This document shows positions 45,353 through 54,503 of a DNA stretch of 64,000 bases, piece after piece. How positions within the stretch are numbered: the first letter of the stretch is position 1; every line of letters begins with the position of its first letter. Origin of the DNA: Vitreoscilla massiliensis (lineage in GTDB: Bacteria > Pseudomonadota > Gammaproteobacteria > Burkholderiales > Neisseriaceae); NCBI RefSeq assembly GCF_001457815.1, contig NZ_LN898219.1, positions 310,585 to 374,584 of the forward strand, in the 5' to 3' direction. A program made the translations under genes and the position numbers. The notes below the pieces were generated by a model. That model was not told where the DNA came from. It made no database searches and worked only from the letters and a program-made list of their open reading frames with translations.

Positions 45353-46642
45353 TCAATGTAGTTTTAAGCGGCCAGAAACACGGCGCTGCGCCAAGCGGGC
45401 GAAGGCCAATAAGACGGTTTTGGGCGTGCCCAAGATGGCGCGGTGGTGCATCAAGTGCAAAGACATGTACATCCACTTCGCCACCAAGCCTTCAATAAAA
45501 AAGCTTTTGCCACTCAAACTGCCCATCAAATTGCCCACGCCTTTGTTGTCGCCCAAAGACACCAGCGAGCCTGAGTCTTTGTAGACAAACACATCGCTAA
45601 AGCTTTGGTGCGCATCGTGGGCTTTGAGCAAGCGGGTCAAATACGTGGCTTGTTGGTGCGCCACTTGCGCGCGGGCGGGCAAGAGTTTGTCATTTTCCCA
45701 TTTACAGGCCGCACAGTCACCCATGGCATACACGCCATCGGCTGGCGTTTGCAATTGCGCATCCACCTCAAATTGGTTGATGCGGTTTACCGGCAAGCCA
45801 TAGTTTTGGTTGCTGTCGGCGGCCTTGATGCCAGCGGCCCACACCACCACATCGGCCTGTAAACGCCCTTGGTCGGTTTGCACAAAGTCGCGGCCAATTT
45901 CTTCGGCGCGCCTGCCGGTCAATACCTGTATGCCTTTTTGCTGCAAGGCCACGGTGGCTTGGCTGGACACGGTTTCGGGCAGGCCGGCCAAGATGCGCGG
46001 TGCCGATTCGATTAGGGAAATGTGAATGTCAAAGCGCTGCGCCGTGCCAAAGGTTTGCAAAATTTCGTGGTAAGCCTCGGTCAATTCCGCTGCCAACTCC
46101 ACGCCAGTGGCGCCGCCACCAATGATGACCACGTTCAGGTTTTTTTGGGGTGAATAGGCGGCTTTGGCAAACAAGTCGAGCAAATGGTGTTGGAAGCGTT
46201 GCGCGTCTTGGGCGTTTTCCAACACATACGCATGTTCGGCCGCGCCTTGGGTGTTGAAAAAATTGGAGCCACTGCCTATGGCCAAGATGCAACGCTCAAA
46301 GCTGATGGTGCGCTCAGGGATAATCAGTTCATGCTCTTTGTCTTCGGCATACACCGCAGCGAGGGTCAGCTGTTTTTGTGCGGCGTCCAAACCTGCCAAG
46401 CTGCCTACGGTGAAGCTGAAATTATTGCGGCGTGCCAAAATGCTGTACGACAAGCCTTCTTGTTGTGGATTGAGCGTGCCCACCGCCACTTCGTGCAAGG
46501 TGGGTTTCCAAATGTGAAACACCGAACGGTCGATGAGCAAGACTTTGTTGCGACCGTGTTCACGTCCAAATTGACGCCCCAAGCGTGCTGCCAACTCCAC
46601 ACCGCCTGCGCCACCGCCGACAATTACATATTGGTAAAACAT
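45353..46642 (-). CDS. ndh: NADH dehydrogenase type II
   Basis: 429 residues from ATG 46642 with GGAG upstream. FAD motif VIVGGGAGGVELA at the N-terminus and NAD motif VVIIGGGATGVELA near 165. Single-subunit membrane-associated quinone reductase that does not pump protons. Forms an operon with fpr. Three uptake repeats lie inside or next to it (45702, 45854, 46790). Confidence 0.93.
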   Translation of the reverse strand: MFYQYVIVGGGAGGVELAARLGRQFGREHGRNKVLLIDRSVFHIWKPTLHEVAVGTLNPQQEGLSYSILARRNNFSFTVGSLAGLDAAQKQLTLAAVYAEDKEHELIIPERTISFERCILAIGSGSNFFNTQGAAEHAYVLENAQDAQRFQHHLLDLFAKAAYSPQKNLNVVIIGGGATGVELAAELTEAYHEILQTFGTAQRFDIHISLIESAPRILAGLPETVSSQATVALQQKGIQVLTGRRAEEIGRDFVQTDQGRLQADVVVWAAGIKAADSNQNYGLPVNRINQFEVDAQLQTPADGVYAMGDCAACKWENDKLLPARAQVAHQQATYLTRLLKAHDAHQSFSDVFVYKDSGSLVSLGDNKGVGNLMGSLSGKSFFIEGLVAKWMYMSLHLMHHRAILGTPKTVLLAFARLAQRRVSGRLKLH

Positions 46643-46811
46643 GCCAACTCCTTGATGGGTGATTGTTGCTGTCCTGCCTATTGTGCTGGTGATGATAGCG
46701 TTTTTTATTGTACTGATTGCTAAGATTGAAATGATTTTAACCGAATTACCGCAGCTTGACATAGCCTAATCAATGCTTACGCCAACGGTAAGCGGCCTGT
46801 AAACACAGAAT

Positions 46812-47264
46812 TCATTTGCGTGGCGGATTTTGGACGTGCTTGAGTTTGAAAATGGCCATTTTCGCCAAGGCCCACAGCAACATGACGCCGCCCAGCGGTG
46901 GCACGATGATGGTCAAGACAATGGACGCGACCAACCACACCAAATGAGATTTGTCCCAAGCTTGTGCGGGAGTGGGGGTGGTGTTGGCAGCCGCGGTTTT
47001 GAAGCGCTTTTTGCCACTGTCTCTTTTGTTGGTGGCAGTCTTTATGCTTGGGCTCTGCGCAGATGGGTTGGGCTGTTGTGTTTGCTCTGGCTGAACCGGA
47101 GGCAAGACAGTGCGGGTGGCCGCGGTGGCTTTGAGCTTGGCCTGTTGCGCCGCCAGCATTTTCTCCAAAAACACCACAAAATCGCCACGCGGCGGCTCTT
47201 GATAGCGGTTGACCCAAATGTGATTGGAAGTGGGCAGGCGCGGTTTGCCAAGAGGTTGGTTCAT
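46812..47264 (-). CDS. Hypothetical membrane protein
   Basis: About 150 residues; family not recognised. N-terminal soluble part (NHIWVNRYQEPPRGDFVVFLEKM) followed by a Pro/Thr/Gln-rich linker and one or two membrane helices at the C-terminus (about 113-145; LVASIVLTIIVPPLGGVML), ending in a basic tail. ATG at 47264 has GGA eight bases upstream; 47273 is an alternative. The overlapping frame on the same strand looks like noise. Confidence 0.6.
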   Translation of the reverse strand: MNQPLGKPRLPTSNHIWVNRYQEPPRGDFVVFLEKMLAAQQAKLKATAATRTVLPPVQPEQTQQPNPSAQSPSIKTATNKRDSGKKRFKTAAANTTPTPAQAWDKSHLVWLVASIVLTIIVPPLGGVMLLWALAKMAIFKLKHVQNPPRK

Positions 47265-47590
47265 GTTGAGCATCCATGCTGAACAAGGGTTTATGAAATG
47301 CATGGTAGCACAGCCATACAGCAGCGATAACATTGATGTGCGGCCTGTAAATGGGTTTATGGCGGTATGTCACCTCAACTTGGCTGTAGACCTATCCAGA
47401 TGCATGCCTATATCAAGTGTAACAGCATGATTTAAAACAACAGGGTGAAGCAGATGAAGGGGTAAGCATAAGCGGCCTGTAAGCATGATTTGGCCATATC
47501 ACTCAATGAAAGCATCACATCTAACAGGGTATGTTTACCTTAGCTGATAGGATTTACAGGCCGCATCTTACTTGTGCGGCCTATAAACAT

Positions 47591-47624
47591 GAAAAAAGCC
47601 CTGTGGAGGCAAACTCCACAGGGC
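47591..47624 (-). terminator. Terminator of the pot operon
   Basis: On the minus strand GCCCTGTGGAG (47624-47614), loop, CTCCACAGGGC (47608-47598) followed by TTTTTTC. A classic factor-independent terminator 18 bases after the potI stop. The gap 47265-47590 also holds uptake repeats at 47340, 47471, 47553 and a degenerate copy at 47576. Confidence 0.88.
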
Positions 47625-47642
47625 GGGTAAGGTTTAAAGCGA

Positions 47643-48539
47643 TTAGGCAGCGGTTTTGCTGTCTTGCGCCGCGCCTTGGCGGTAAGCCTCGGCCATTTCG
47701 CGTTCGCGCTTGGTGGTTTGCCGCATCATCAGCCAATTCAAGATGATGACGATGGTGCCCACAATAGCAATCATGATGGTTGCTAGAGCATTCATCTGCG
47801 GGTCCAGGCCCAGTTTGATTTTTGAGAAAATCACCTGAGGCAAGGTAGACGAACCCGGGCCAGACAAGAACGAGGTAATCACCACGTCATCGAGCGACAA
47901 GGTAATGCCGAGCAAGAAGCCTGAAGCCAGAGCCGGCATAATCAATGGCAAGGTAATCAAAAAGAAGATTTTCAATGGACGAGCACCCAAGTCCATCGCC
48001 GCGTCTTCCAAGTTTTGATCCAGCTCGCTCAAACGCGCTCGTATCACCACCGTCACATAAGCCAAGCACAAAGTAGTATGACCCAACCACACGGTGAACA
48101 AGCCACGGTCGAAGTACAGCCATTCCAATGCAGGCGTGTTTTGTAAGAACATTTGCACTTGGATAATCAGCAGCAACATCGACAAGCCGGTAATCACATC
48201 AGGCATCACCATCGGTGCAGACACCATGCCAGCGAACAAAGTTGAACCTTTGAAGCGTTTGATGCGCGCCAAAGCGTAAGCCGCCAACGTGCCCAATACC
48301 ACTGCTGCCAGCGACGACATTGCTGCCAACTTAATCGACAACCATGCGGCACTTAAAATCACATCGTTGTCCATCAAAATGCCATACCACTTGGTCGAGA
48401 AGCCGCCCCAAACCGTCACCAGTTTGGAATCGTTAAACGAGTAGATGACCAAGATGAACAAAGGGATGTACAAAAACAGCAAACCCAAAGCCAATGAGCA
48501 TTTTAAGAACCAAGAGAGTTTGTGTGAACCTGAACTCAT
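47643..48539 (-). CDS. potI: Putrescine ABC transporter permease PotI
   Basis: 298 residues, six membrane helices, with the permease EAA-type loop EDAAMDLGARPLKIFFLITLP near residue 180. Overlaps potH by 4 bases. Partner of PotH and PotG for polyamine uptake. Confidence 0.93.
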   Translation of the reverse strand: MSSGSHKLSWFLKCSLALGLLFLYIPLFILVIYSFNDSKLVTVWGGFSTKWYGILMDNDVILSAAWLSIKLAAMSSLAAVVLGTLAAYALARIKRFKGSTLFAGMVSAPMVMPDVITGLSMLLLIIQVQMFLQNTPALEWLYFDRGLFTVWLGHTTLCLAYVTVVIRARLSELDQNLEDAAMDLGARPLKIFFLITLPLIMPALASGFLLGITLSLDDVVITSFLSGPGSSTLPQVIFSKIKLGLDPQMNALATIMIAIVGTIVIILNWLMMRQTTKREREMAEAYRQGAAQDSKTAA

Positions 48540-49501
48540 GCGTTTTCTCCCTCGATTTCACGGTTTTCATAGCGGTGGAAGATGGCAATCGGCACCACCA
48601 ATAACAACACCATAATCACAGCCACAGCAGATGCGAGCGGCCAGTTGTTTTGGTCAAAGAAGGCTTGCCATAAGACTTTACCGATCATCAGGTTTTCTGG
48701 GCCACCAACCAATTCTGGAATCACATATTCACCCACACAAGGAATGAACACCAACATCGAGCCAGCAATCATGCCCACTTTCGACAATGGCAAGGTAATG
48801 GTGAGGAAAGACTTAATCGGCGATGCGCCCAAATCACCGGCTGCTTCGAGCAAACGGTGGTCTAGCTTCAGCAATTGCGTGTACAAAGGCAAAATCATGA
48901 ATGGCAAATAGGCATACACCATGACCAAAGTCAGCGAGAATTGGTTGTAAAACAATTCCAACGGCCCATCAATAATGCCCCAGTTTTGTAGCCATGTATT
49001 GACCAAACCAGTGGTACTCAAAATGCCCATCCATGCGTACACACGCAATAAGAACGAAGTCCAGAATGGCAACATGATGAGCAATAACACGCCATTGCGG
49101 ATGTCTTCACGCACACGCGAAATCGCGTAAGCTATCGGATAACCGAAAATCAAGCACAATACCGTCACCATCACCGCGGTTTTCAATGAAGACCAATAGG
49201 TTTGCAGGTAGATATTGTCGCCATTGCCATTGTGAAATGGATTGAGGATTTGACCCAGTGATTGCCAAAAATCTTTCACAATATCGGCATAGTTCAAATA
49301 CGACGCTTGGACGATGACGCGTCCCATGTCGCTGTCGGTGCTGACCAACGGCGTGTAAGGTGGAATGGCAATGTCTTGTTCGGCAAAACTGATTTTTAAC
49401 ACAATCAAAAATGGAATCAAAAACAAAACCAATAACCACGTGTACGGCACAGCAATCACAAACCAGCGTCCCAAGACGCTGCTGATGTTGTTCTGTTTCA
49501 T
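48536..49501 (-). CDS. potH: Putrescine ABC transporter permease PotH
   Basis: 321 residues. Six membrane helices; EAA loop LLEAAGDLGASPIKSFLTITL near residue 220. Starts 10 bases after potG. The solute-binding protein gene potF is not in the operon. Confidence 0.93.
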   Translation of the reverse strand: MKQNNISSVLGRWFVIAVPYTWLLVLFLIPFLIVLKISFAEQDIAIPPYTPLVSTDSDMGRVIVQASYLNYADIVKDFWQSLGQILNPFHNGNGDNIYLQTYWSSLKTAVMVTVLCLIFGYPIAYAISRVREDIRNGVLLLIMLPFWTSFLLRVYAWMGILSTTGLVNTWLQNWGIIDGPLELFYNQFSLTLVMVYAYLPFMILPLYTQLLKLDHRLLEAAGDLGASPIKSFLTITLPLSKVGMIAGSMLVFIPCVGEYVIPELVGGPENLMIGKVLWQAFFDQNNWPLASAVAVIMVLLLVVPIAIFHRYENREIEGENA

Positions 49502-49511
49502 GCCACACTCC

Positions 49512-50633
49512 TTAACGGGTTAACGGTACAGGCATGTTGCTGCGCCAAGACACGTACACGGTCTCATCCCAAGTCGGCGGTGTTTCTTCGGCCAAATACC
49601 AGCGTGAAGAGGCGACGGTAGACTTGATGATTTTGCCGCTAGGCAAGGCGACGTGGTAAACCGCGAAACTGCCCAAATAGGCGATTTCTTTGACCTTGCC
49701 TTCTTCCCAATTGAAATCGGCTGTGGGCTTGTTGCGGCTCAAATTCACGTCTTCAGGCCGCAAGCTGACCCACACATCTTGGTCGGCAGGGCCGGTAATG
49801 CCATGACCCAAACGGATGGGTTGGCTCAATTCTTTGCTGGCTATCACGCAAGAATCGGGCGCATCTTCTATCACCGTACCGGAAATCAAATTGGTTTCAC
49901 CGATGAATTCGGCGGTAAAGCGGCTGTTTGGATAATCGTAGATTTCACGCGGCGTGCCGACTTGGCGCAATTTGCCATCGGACATGATGGCCACACGGGT
50001 GGCCATGGTCATCGCTTCTTCTTGGTCGTGCGTCACCATAATGCAAGTCACGCCGACTTGTTCCAACATGTTGACCAATTCCAATTGCGTTTGCTGGCGC
50101 AATTTTTTGTCCAAAGCGCCCAAAGGCTCGTCCAATAACAATAATTTCGGACGTTTGGCCAAAGAGCGTGCCAAGGCGATGCGTTGCTGCTGACCGCCCG
50201 ACAATTGGTGCGGTTTGCGCTTGGCATACTTGGTCATTTGTACCAGTTTCAACATGTCTTCGACACGAGCATCAATTTCGCCTTTGGCCATCTTGTCTTG
50301 CTTTAAGCCAAATGCAATATTCTGCTCCACGCTCATGTGTGGAAACAAAGCATAACTCTGGAACATCATGTTAATCGGACGCTCATACGGCGCTTGGTAA
50401 GTCACATCCAAACCATCGAGCAAGATTTTGCCTTGTGATGGGCGCTCCATGCCGGCAAGCATGCGCAGCAAGGTAGACTTGCCACTGCCTGAGCTGCCAA
50501 GCAGGGCAAAGATTTCATGACGCTCAATGTTCAAATCAACATTATCCACGGCGTAATTGTCGCCGTATTTTTTAACCAAGCCTTGTATTTGCAAATACGG
50601 TGTTTTGGCGGTTTGATTGGTGGTATCAGTCAT
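49512..50633 (-). CDS. potG: Putrescine ABC transporter ATPase PotG
   Basis: 373 residues. Walker A GSSGSGKST, signature LSGGQQQRIALARS and Walker B LLLLDEPLGALD are intact, followed by a C-terminal TOBE domain (about 280-370). First gene of the potGHI operon; 72 bases from puuA-like gene, possibly one transcript. Confidence 0.93.
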   Translation of the reverse strand: MTDTTNQTAKTPYLQIQGLVKKYGDNYAVDNVDLNIERHEIFALLGSSGSGKSTLLRMLAGMERPSQGKILLDGLDVTYQAPYERPINMMFQSYALFPHMSVEQNIAFGLKQDKMAKGEIDARVEDMLKLVQMTKYAKRKPHQLSGGQQQRIALARSLAKRPKLLLLDEPLGALDKKLRQQTQLELVNMLEQVGVTCIMVTHDQEEAMTMATRVAIMSDGKLRQVGTPREIYDYPNSRFTAEFIGETNLISGTVIEDAPDSCVIASKELSQPIRLGHGITGPADQDVWVSLRPEDVNLSRNKPTADFNWEEGKVKEIAYLGSFAVYHVALPSGKIIKSTVASSRWYLAEETPPTWDETVYVSWRSNMPVPLTR

Positions 50634-50705
50634 ATAGGCACCAGCTCCATAATGAACAGCAATGAGTAAGTTATGTGGGTATTGCAGTGTTTACGAATGT
50701 GTGTG

Positions 50706-52064
50706 CTACACATTCAATAATAAGAATCGGCGCTCCCATGGTGAAATCACCTCGAAGAATTCCTCGAACTCGGTTTCCTTGATGGCAGAGTAGCAACGCA
50801 CAAAATGTTCACCAAACAGCTCAGCCACCGGTTTGCACGCCATCAATTCAGCGACGGCGTCGTCCAAGTGGTGCGGTAAGTTGGCGGCTTTGTCGTAAGC
50901 GCTGCCAGTGAGCGGTGTGCTTGGTTTTAAGCCTTGTTGCATGCCGATTAAGCCAGCGCCCAAACTCGCTGCAAAGGCCAAATACGGGTTCACATCCACG
51001 CCGGGCAAACGGTTTTCAATGCGACGGCCAGCAGCATTGGATTCGGGCACACGCAAACCGCAAGTGCGGTTGTCAAAACCCCATTCCAAATTAATCGGTG
51101 CCGAGCTGAAACGGCTCAAACGGCGATAAGAGTTCACATACGGTGCCAAAAACGCCATACAGGCCGGCAAGTAAGTCTGCAAACCAGCAATGTGACTGAA
51201 GAAGATGTCGGTGGAATCGCCAGTTTTGGCATCGGCAAAAATGTTCAGGCCGGTTTGCTTGTCAATGATGCTTTGGTGCAAATGCATGGCCGAGCCGGGC
51301 TGACCTTGCATGGGTTTGGCCATGAAAGTCGCGTACATATTGTGGCGTATGGCCACCTCACGGGCGATGCGTTTGAACAAAAACACTTGGTCGGCCAAAT
51401 CGAGTGGGTCGCCATGGTCGAGATTGATTTCCATCTGCGCCGGACCCATTTCATGAATCAAGGTATCGAGCGCAATGCCTTGGGTTTCGCACCAGTCATA
51501 CATGATGTCGAAGACTTCATCGTAATCGTTCATCGCATCTATGCTGAAACTCTGACGACCGGCCTCGGTGCGTTGGGTACGGCCAACGGGCGGCGCCAAA
51601 GGCAAATCTTCATCGGGCTGAATTTGCACCAAGTAAAATTCCAACTCCGGCGCGATAATCGGTTGCAAACCCAAATCGTCATAGGCTTGCAACACACGTT
51701 TGAGCACATTGCGCGGCGCAATTTCGACCGGCTTGCCATCGAAACCATAAGCGTCATGAATGATGGCAGCAGAAGGGTCTTTGGCCCAAGGCACGAGGCG
51801 CAAGCTGGAAGGGTCGGGGATAAGGCGCATGTCGCTGTCGGTGATGGAGGCGAATTCTTCTTCGGGATAATCACCGGTAACGGTTTGGGTGAACACCGCT
51901 TCGGCCATGCGTATGCCTTCGGCGGGATTGTATTTGTGGCGTGGGATGATTTTACCGCGGGCAGTGCCGCTCATATCAGGCACCAAACATTCAATTTCAG
52001 TAATATTGTTGGCATCTAGCCATTGGTTGATGTGGTTAATGTCGTTGTGGTCAATTTGCTTCAT
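50706..52064 (-). CDS. puuA: Gamma-glutamylputrescine synthetase-like (glutamine-synthetase fold)
   Basis: 452 residues of the glutamine-synthetase family, with the PuuA-like start IECLVPDMSGTARGKIIPR, a GPAQMEINLDHGD segment near 210 and RVPESNAAGRRIENRLPG near 345. Its position before the putrescine transporter supports a role in the Puu pathway (putrescine plus glutamate). The other puu genes are not in the window. Confidence 0.85.
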   Translation of the reverse strand: MKQIDHNDINHINQWLDANNITEIECLVPDMSGTARGKIIPRHKYNPAEGIRMAEAVFTQTVTGDYPEEEFASITDSDMRLIPDPSSLRLVPWAKDPSAAIIHDAYGFDGKPVEIAPRNVLKRVLQAYDDLGLQPIIAPELEFYLVQIQPDEDLPLAPPVGRTQRTEAGRQSFSIDAMNDYDEVFDIMYDWCETQGIALDTLIHEMGPAQMEINLDHGDPLDLADQVFLFKRIAREVAIRHNMYATFMAKPMQGQPGSAMHLHQSIIDKQTGLNIFADAKTGDSTDIFFSHIAGLQTYLPACMAFLAPYVNSYRRLSRFSSAPINLEWGFDNRTCGLRVPESNAAGRRIENRLPGVDVNPYLAFAASLGAGLIGMQQGLKPSTPLTGSAYDKAANLPHHLDDAVAELMACKPVAELFGEHFVRCYSAIKETEFEEFFEVISPWERRFLLLNV

Positions 52065-52476
52065 AGGCTCGGCTTTTTAGGGACGGGTGAGAACCATCAT
52101 AGCAATATCAATTTGCGACTGACAAGGGGGTATCTGACAGAAAAGTTTTTTAAAAAGAGCCATTTATGGAAATGATGTATCTAAATGTAATAAGATAAAA
52201 TTGACATCATAAATATGTGTTTTGTGCGGGTGGACACAGATTCATTTTGGTTGAAAACCTCGAGGCAATTGCTTGTATTTCCTTCACAAAATATTCGTTT
52301 CATTGCTGCGGTGTTTATTCAAACTGCATTAAGATAGTCATGAAATATATTTCATTGTTAACTGATGTCTGGGCACTGTGACAAAAATATTTCAATACAG
52401 GCTTGAAATAAGCCTATCAGGCGCATCAGCCGTCCTAGAGCTGCCATGCCGAGGCCTTACTCGGTTGCGCCAAAAG

Positions 52477-52564
52477 CTTACAGGCCGCTTAGATAACGCA
52501 ACAATCAATTGCATCTAATTAAAAATACCAAACTCATAATGAACGGTAATAGCGGCCTGTAAAC
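52477..52564. repeat. Two uptake repeats in the gene-poor stretch 52080-53009
   Basis: CTTACAGGCCGCTT (52477-52490) and AGCGGCCTGTAAAC (52551-52564). The surrounding 930 bases hold no convincing gene before the tRNA fragment; CTATATAG palindromes lie at about 52592-52612. Confidence 0.7.
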
Positions 52565-52652
52565 ACTGATATATAATCCATGGCATGGATAGGACTATAT
52601 AGCCGTACTATATAGATTGCATAAGAGCAGCTCTGCTGTACTTATGGAGGCG

Positions 52653-52679
52653 ATGATGGATATTGCTTGGAATGGATAG
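52653..52679 (+). other. Very short ORF with a ribosome site
   Basis: GGAGG (52646-52650) is followed two bases later by ATGATG and six more codons (MMDIAWNG) before TAG. It may be a leader peptide or chance; nothing downstream on this strand is clearly regulated by it. Confidence 0.2.
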
Positions 52680-52763
52680 AAGATGGATGCATGAAAATCG
52701 GCGAAGCGAAGCAATTGCCAGCCATGGTTAGTTAAAAAGTTAGCTCATTTGAGGGATGCATCA

Positions 52764-52796
52764 AAAAAGGACTCAGCAATTTGCTAAGTCCTTTTT
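52764..52796. terminator. Bidirectional terminator next to the tRNA-Pro fragment
   Basis: AAAAAGGACT (52764-52773), imperfect inner stem AGC/GCT, AGTCCTTTTT (52787-52796). It is 6 bases beyond the 3' end of the tRNA-Pro fragment on the minus strand and is likely the original terminator of that tRNA gene. Confidence 0.75.
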
Positions 52797-52801
52797 ATAT
52801 T

Positions 52802-52849
52802 GGTCGGAGTGAGAGGATTCGAACCTCCGACCCCTTGCACCCCATGCAA
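52802..52849 (-). other. 3' fragment of tRNA-Pro(GGG): integrase attachment site
   Basis: On the minus strand it reads from the anticodon arm (TTGCATGGGGTGCAA, anticodon GGG) through GGGGTCGGAGG, TTCGAATCC and the acceptor end CACTCCGACCA. The 5' half of a tRNA is absent: bases beyond 52849 do not fold into D and acceptor arms. This is what remains at the junction after insertion into the 3' part of a tRNA gene; the intact copy should lie at the far end of the element, to the right of the window. Confidence 0.8.
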
Positions 52850-53009
52850 TTAAACATCAATTTCTATTAGAACGCGTTAGATGCTATTGTGTAGTTAACA
52901 CATTGAATTATAAGTAAAAATATAGATTTATTGATTTGACCCCTTCCAATGAAATCTAAAGCAATCTAATATCTGGTTTACCCCTCAGTTTACCCCTCAG
53001 AGAGAAATT

Positions 53010-54434
53010 ATGATGCACTATCCCAAAGCAGGTAAAGGTAAAAAATGGACGATTAAAGAGCTTAATGTCATCACGGCTGACTGGAAAGGTGACACAATTT
53101 CAGATGGGGAGGGATTAATCGGTGAGGTCCGAGTATCGAAAAGTAATGACATTAGTATAAGGTTTAAATACGCTTTTAAGTGGGATAAAAAGGTGTCGTG
53201 GTTCTCATGTGGTACTTATCCCGATAATGATATGCTTACCATACGTCAAAATCGAGACGAGGCGAAGGCCACGGTTGCGAAGGGTATAGACCCGCGGCTT
53301 AAGAAACAAGCTGACAAGGTCATTGCGCAGCAAGAAATATTGGCAGTGATTGATGAAGCCAAGGAGTTAGAGCGTCAAAATTTGACTGTACGGGATATGT
53401 TTGATGAATGGGTCGCTAATGGAGTGGCGAGACAAGACAATAACCAAGAACTGAAACGACTTTTTGAAAAAGATGTTTTGCCTATGCTTGGTTCTATGCC
53501 GATTAAAGAAATCAAAGAAGCTGATATTAGAAATGTTTACCGTGTACTTTTAGAGCGTGGAACAGAAATCAATCCCAGAAACAGGTCTTTGGTGCGTTTG
53601 GCTGCTGATGTGCGACAGATGTTTAAATGGGCTGATGCGAGACAGCCTTGGCGGGCTTTATTGGTAGAAGGCAATCCAGCACTATTGGTAGACGAGAAGA
53701 AATTATTGGATGCTGATTATACAGAGGAGCGAAGTCGAGTTCTTTCTGCAGATGAAATTATTCAATTGGCACAGTTAATCAAACTTGAAGAGCAGCAGTT
53801 TGCCGATGCGTTAGACAAACGCAATGCCAACAAAGCGTTAAATGCTTCAACCCAATGTGCTATTTGGATTTGTTTGTCCACCTTGTCACGTATTGGTGAA
53901 TTGTTGATGGCGCGTTGGGAACACATTGATTTTGAAACAAAAGAATGGTTTATCCCACGGGAGAATGTTAAAAGTACCCGTGGCAAAAAACAAGATCACT
54001 ATGTTTTTCTTTCTGATTTTGCTTTTAAGCAGTTTCAACGCTTATATGAAGAGTCTGGACATTCCGATTGGTGTTTCCCTGCTAAGGATGAGAAATCGCA
54101 TGTTGATGTGAAATCTGTATCCAAGCGGATAGGAGACCGCCAAGTCAAATTTAAAGACCGCACCAAGGTAGGTATGAAGCGTCGTCATGACAACAGTTTG
54201 GCTGTCGGTGATAGCGAGTGGACACCACATGACTTACGGCGCACAGGGGCTACCATGATGCAAGAATTGGGGATAGGTATGGACATCATTGACCGTTGCC
54301 AAAACCATGTTTTAGCAGGTTCAAAAGTGCGGCGACACTATTTGAAATATGAGTATAAAGTTGAAAAAACTGAGGCATTTGAAAAGCTAGGAAAAAAGCT
54401 ACAAGGAATTTTGAAAGATTCTAATGTAAATTAA
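53010..54434 (+). CDS. int: Tyrosine recombinase/integrase
   Basis: 474 residues of the P4/phage-type integrase family: N-terminal Arm-binding domain (about 1-110), core-binding domain (about 125-220) and catalytic domain with Arg in LSRIGELL near 296, His-x-x-Arg in TPHDLRRTG near 409, His in CQNHVL and the catalytic Tyr in HYLKYEY near 450. It lies 160 bases from the tRNA fragment and points away from it, as for an element using tRNA-Pro as its target. No excisionase seen. It contains no uptake repeat. Confidence 0.93.
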   Translation: MMHYPKAGKGKKWTIKELNVITADWKGDTISDGEGLIGEVRVSKSNDISIRFKYAFKWDKKVSWFSCGTYPDNDMLTIRQNRDEAKATVAKGIDPRLKKQADKVIAQQEILAVIDEAKELERQNLTVRDMFDEWVANGVARQDNNQELKRLFEKDVLPMLGSMPIKEIKEADIRNVYRVLLERGTEINPRNRSLVRLAADVRQMFKWADARQPWRALLVEGNPALLVDEKKLLDADYTEERSRVLSADEIIQLAQLIKLEEQQFADALDKRNANKALNASTQCAIWICLSTLSRIGELLMARWEHIDFETKEWFIPRENVKSTRGKKQDHYVFLSDFAFKQFQRLYEESGHSDWCFPAKDEKSHVDVKSVSKRIGDRQVKFKDRTKVGMKRRHDNSLAVGDSEWTPHDLRRTGATMMQELGIGMDIIDRCQNHVLAGSKVRRHYLKYEYKVEKTEAFEKLGKKLQGILKDSNVN

Positions 54435-54503
54435 GTAGAAATGATTGTGTTGTTTATAAGCCCGCATGTTTGCGGCCTGTAAACCATAGGATAAAGGAAA
54501 ATA

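Noticed and set aside
46777..47373. 198-residue frame overlapping the hypothetical membrane protein
   Set aside because: Composition is noise-like; the other frame has a clear membrane segment and a plausible start.
51192..52019. 275-residue plus-strand frame opposite puuA
   Set aside because: Antisense of a conserved glutamine-synthetase-fold gene, with no promoter or ribosome site.
52802..52900. Complete tRNA gene
   Set aside because: Only the anticodon arm to CCA is present; D arm and 5' acceptor strand are missing.
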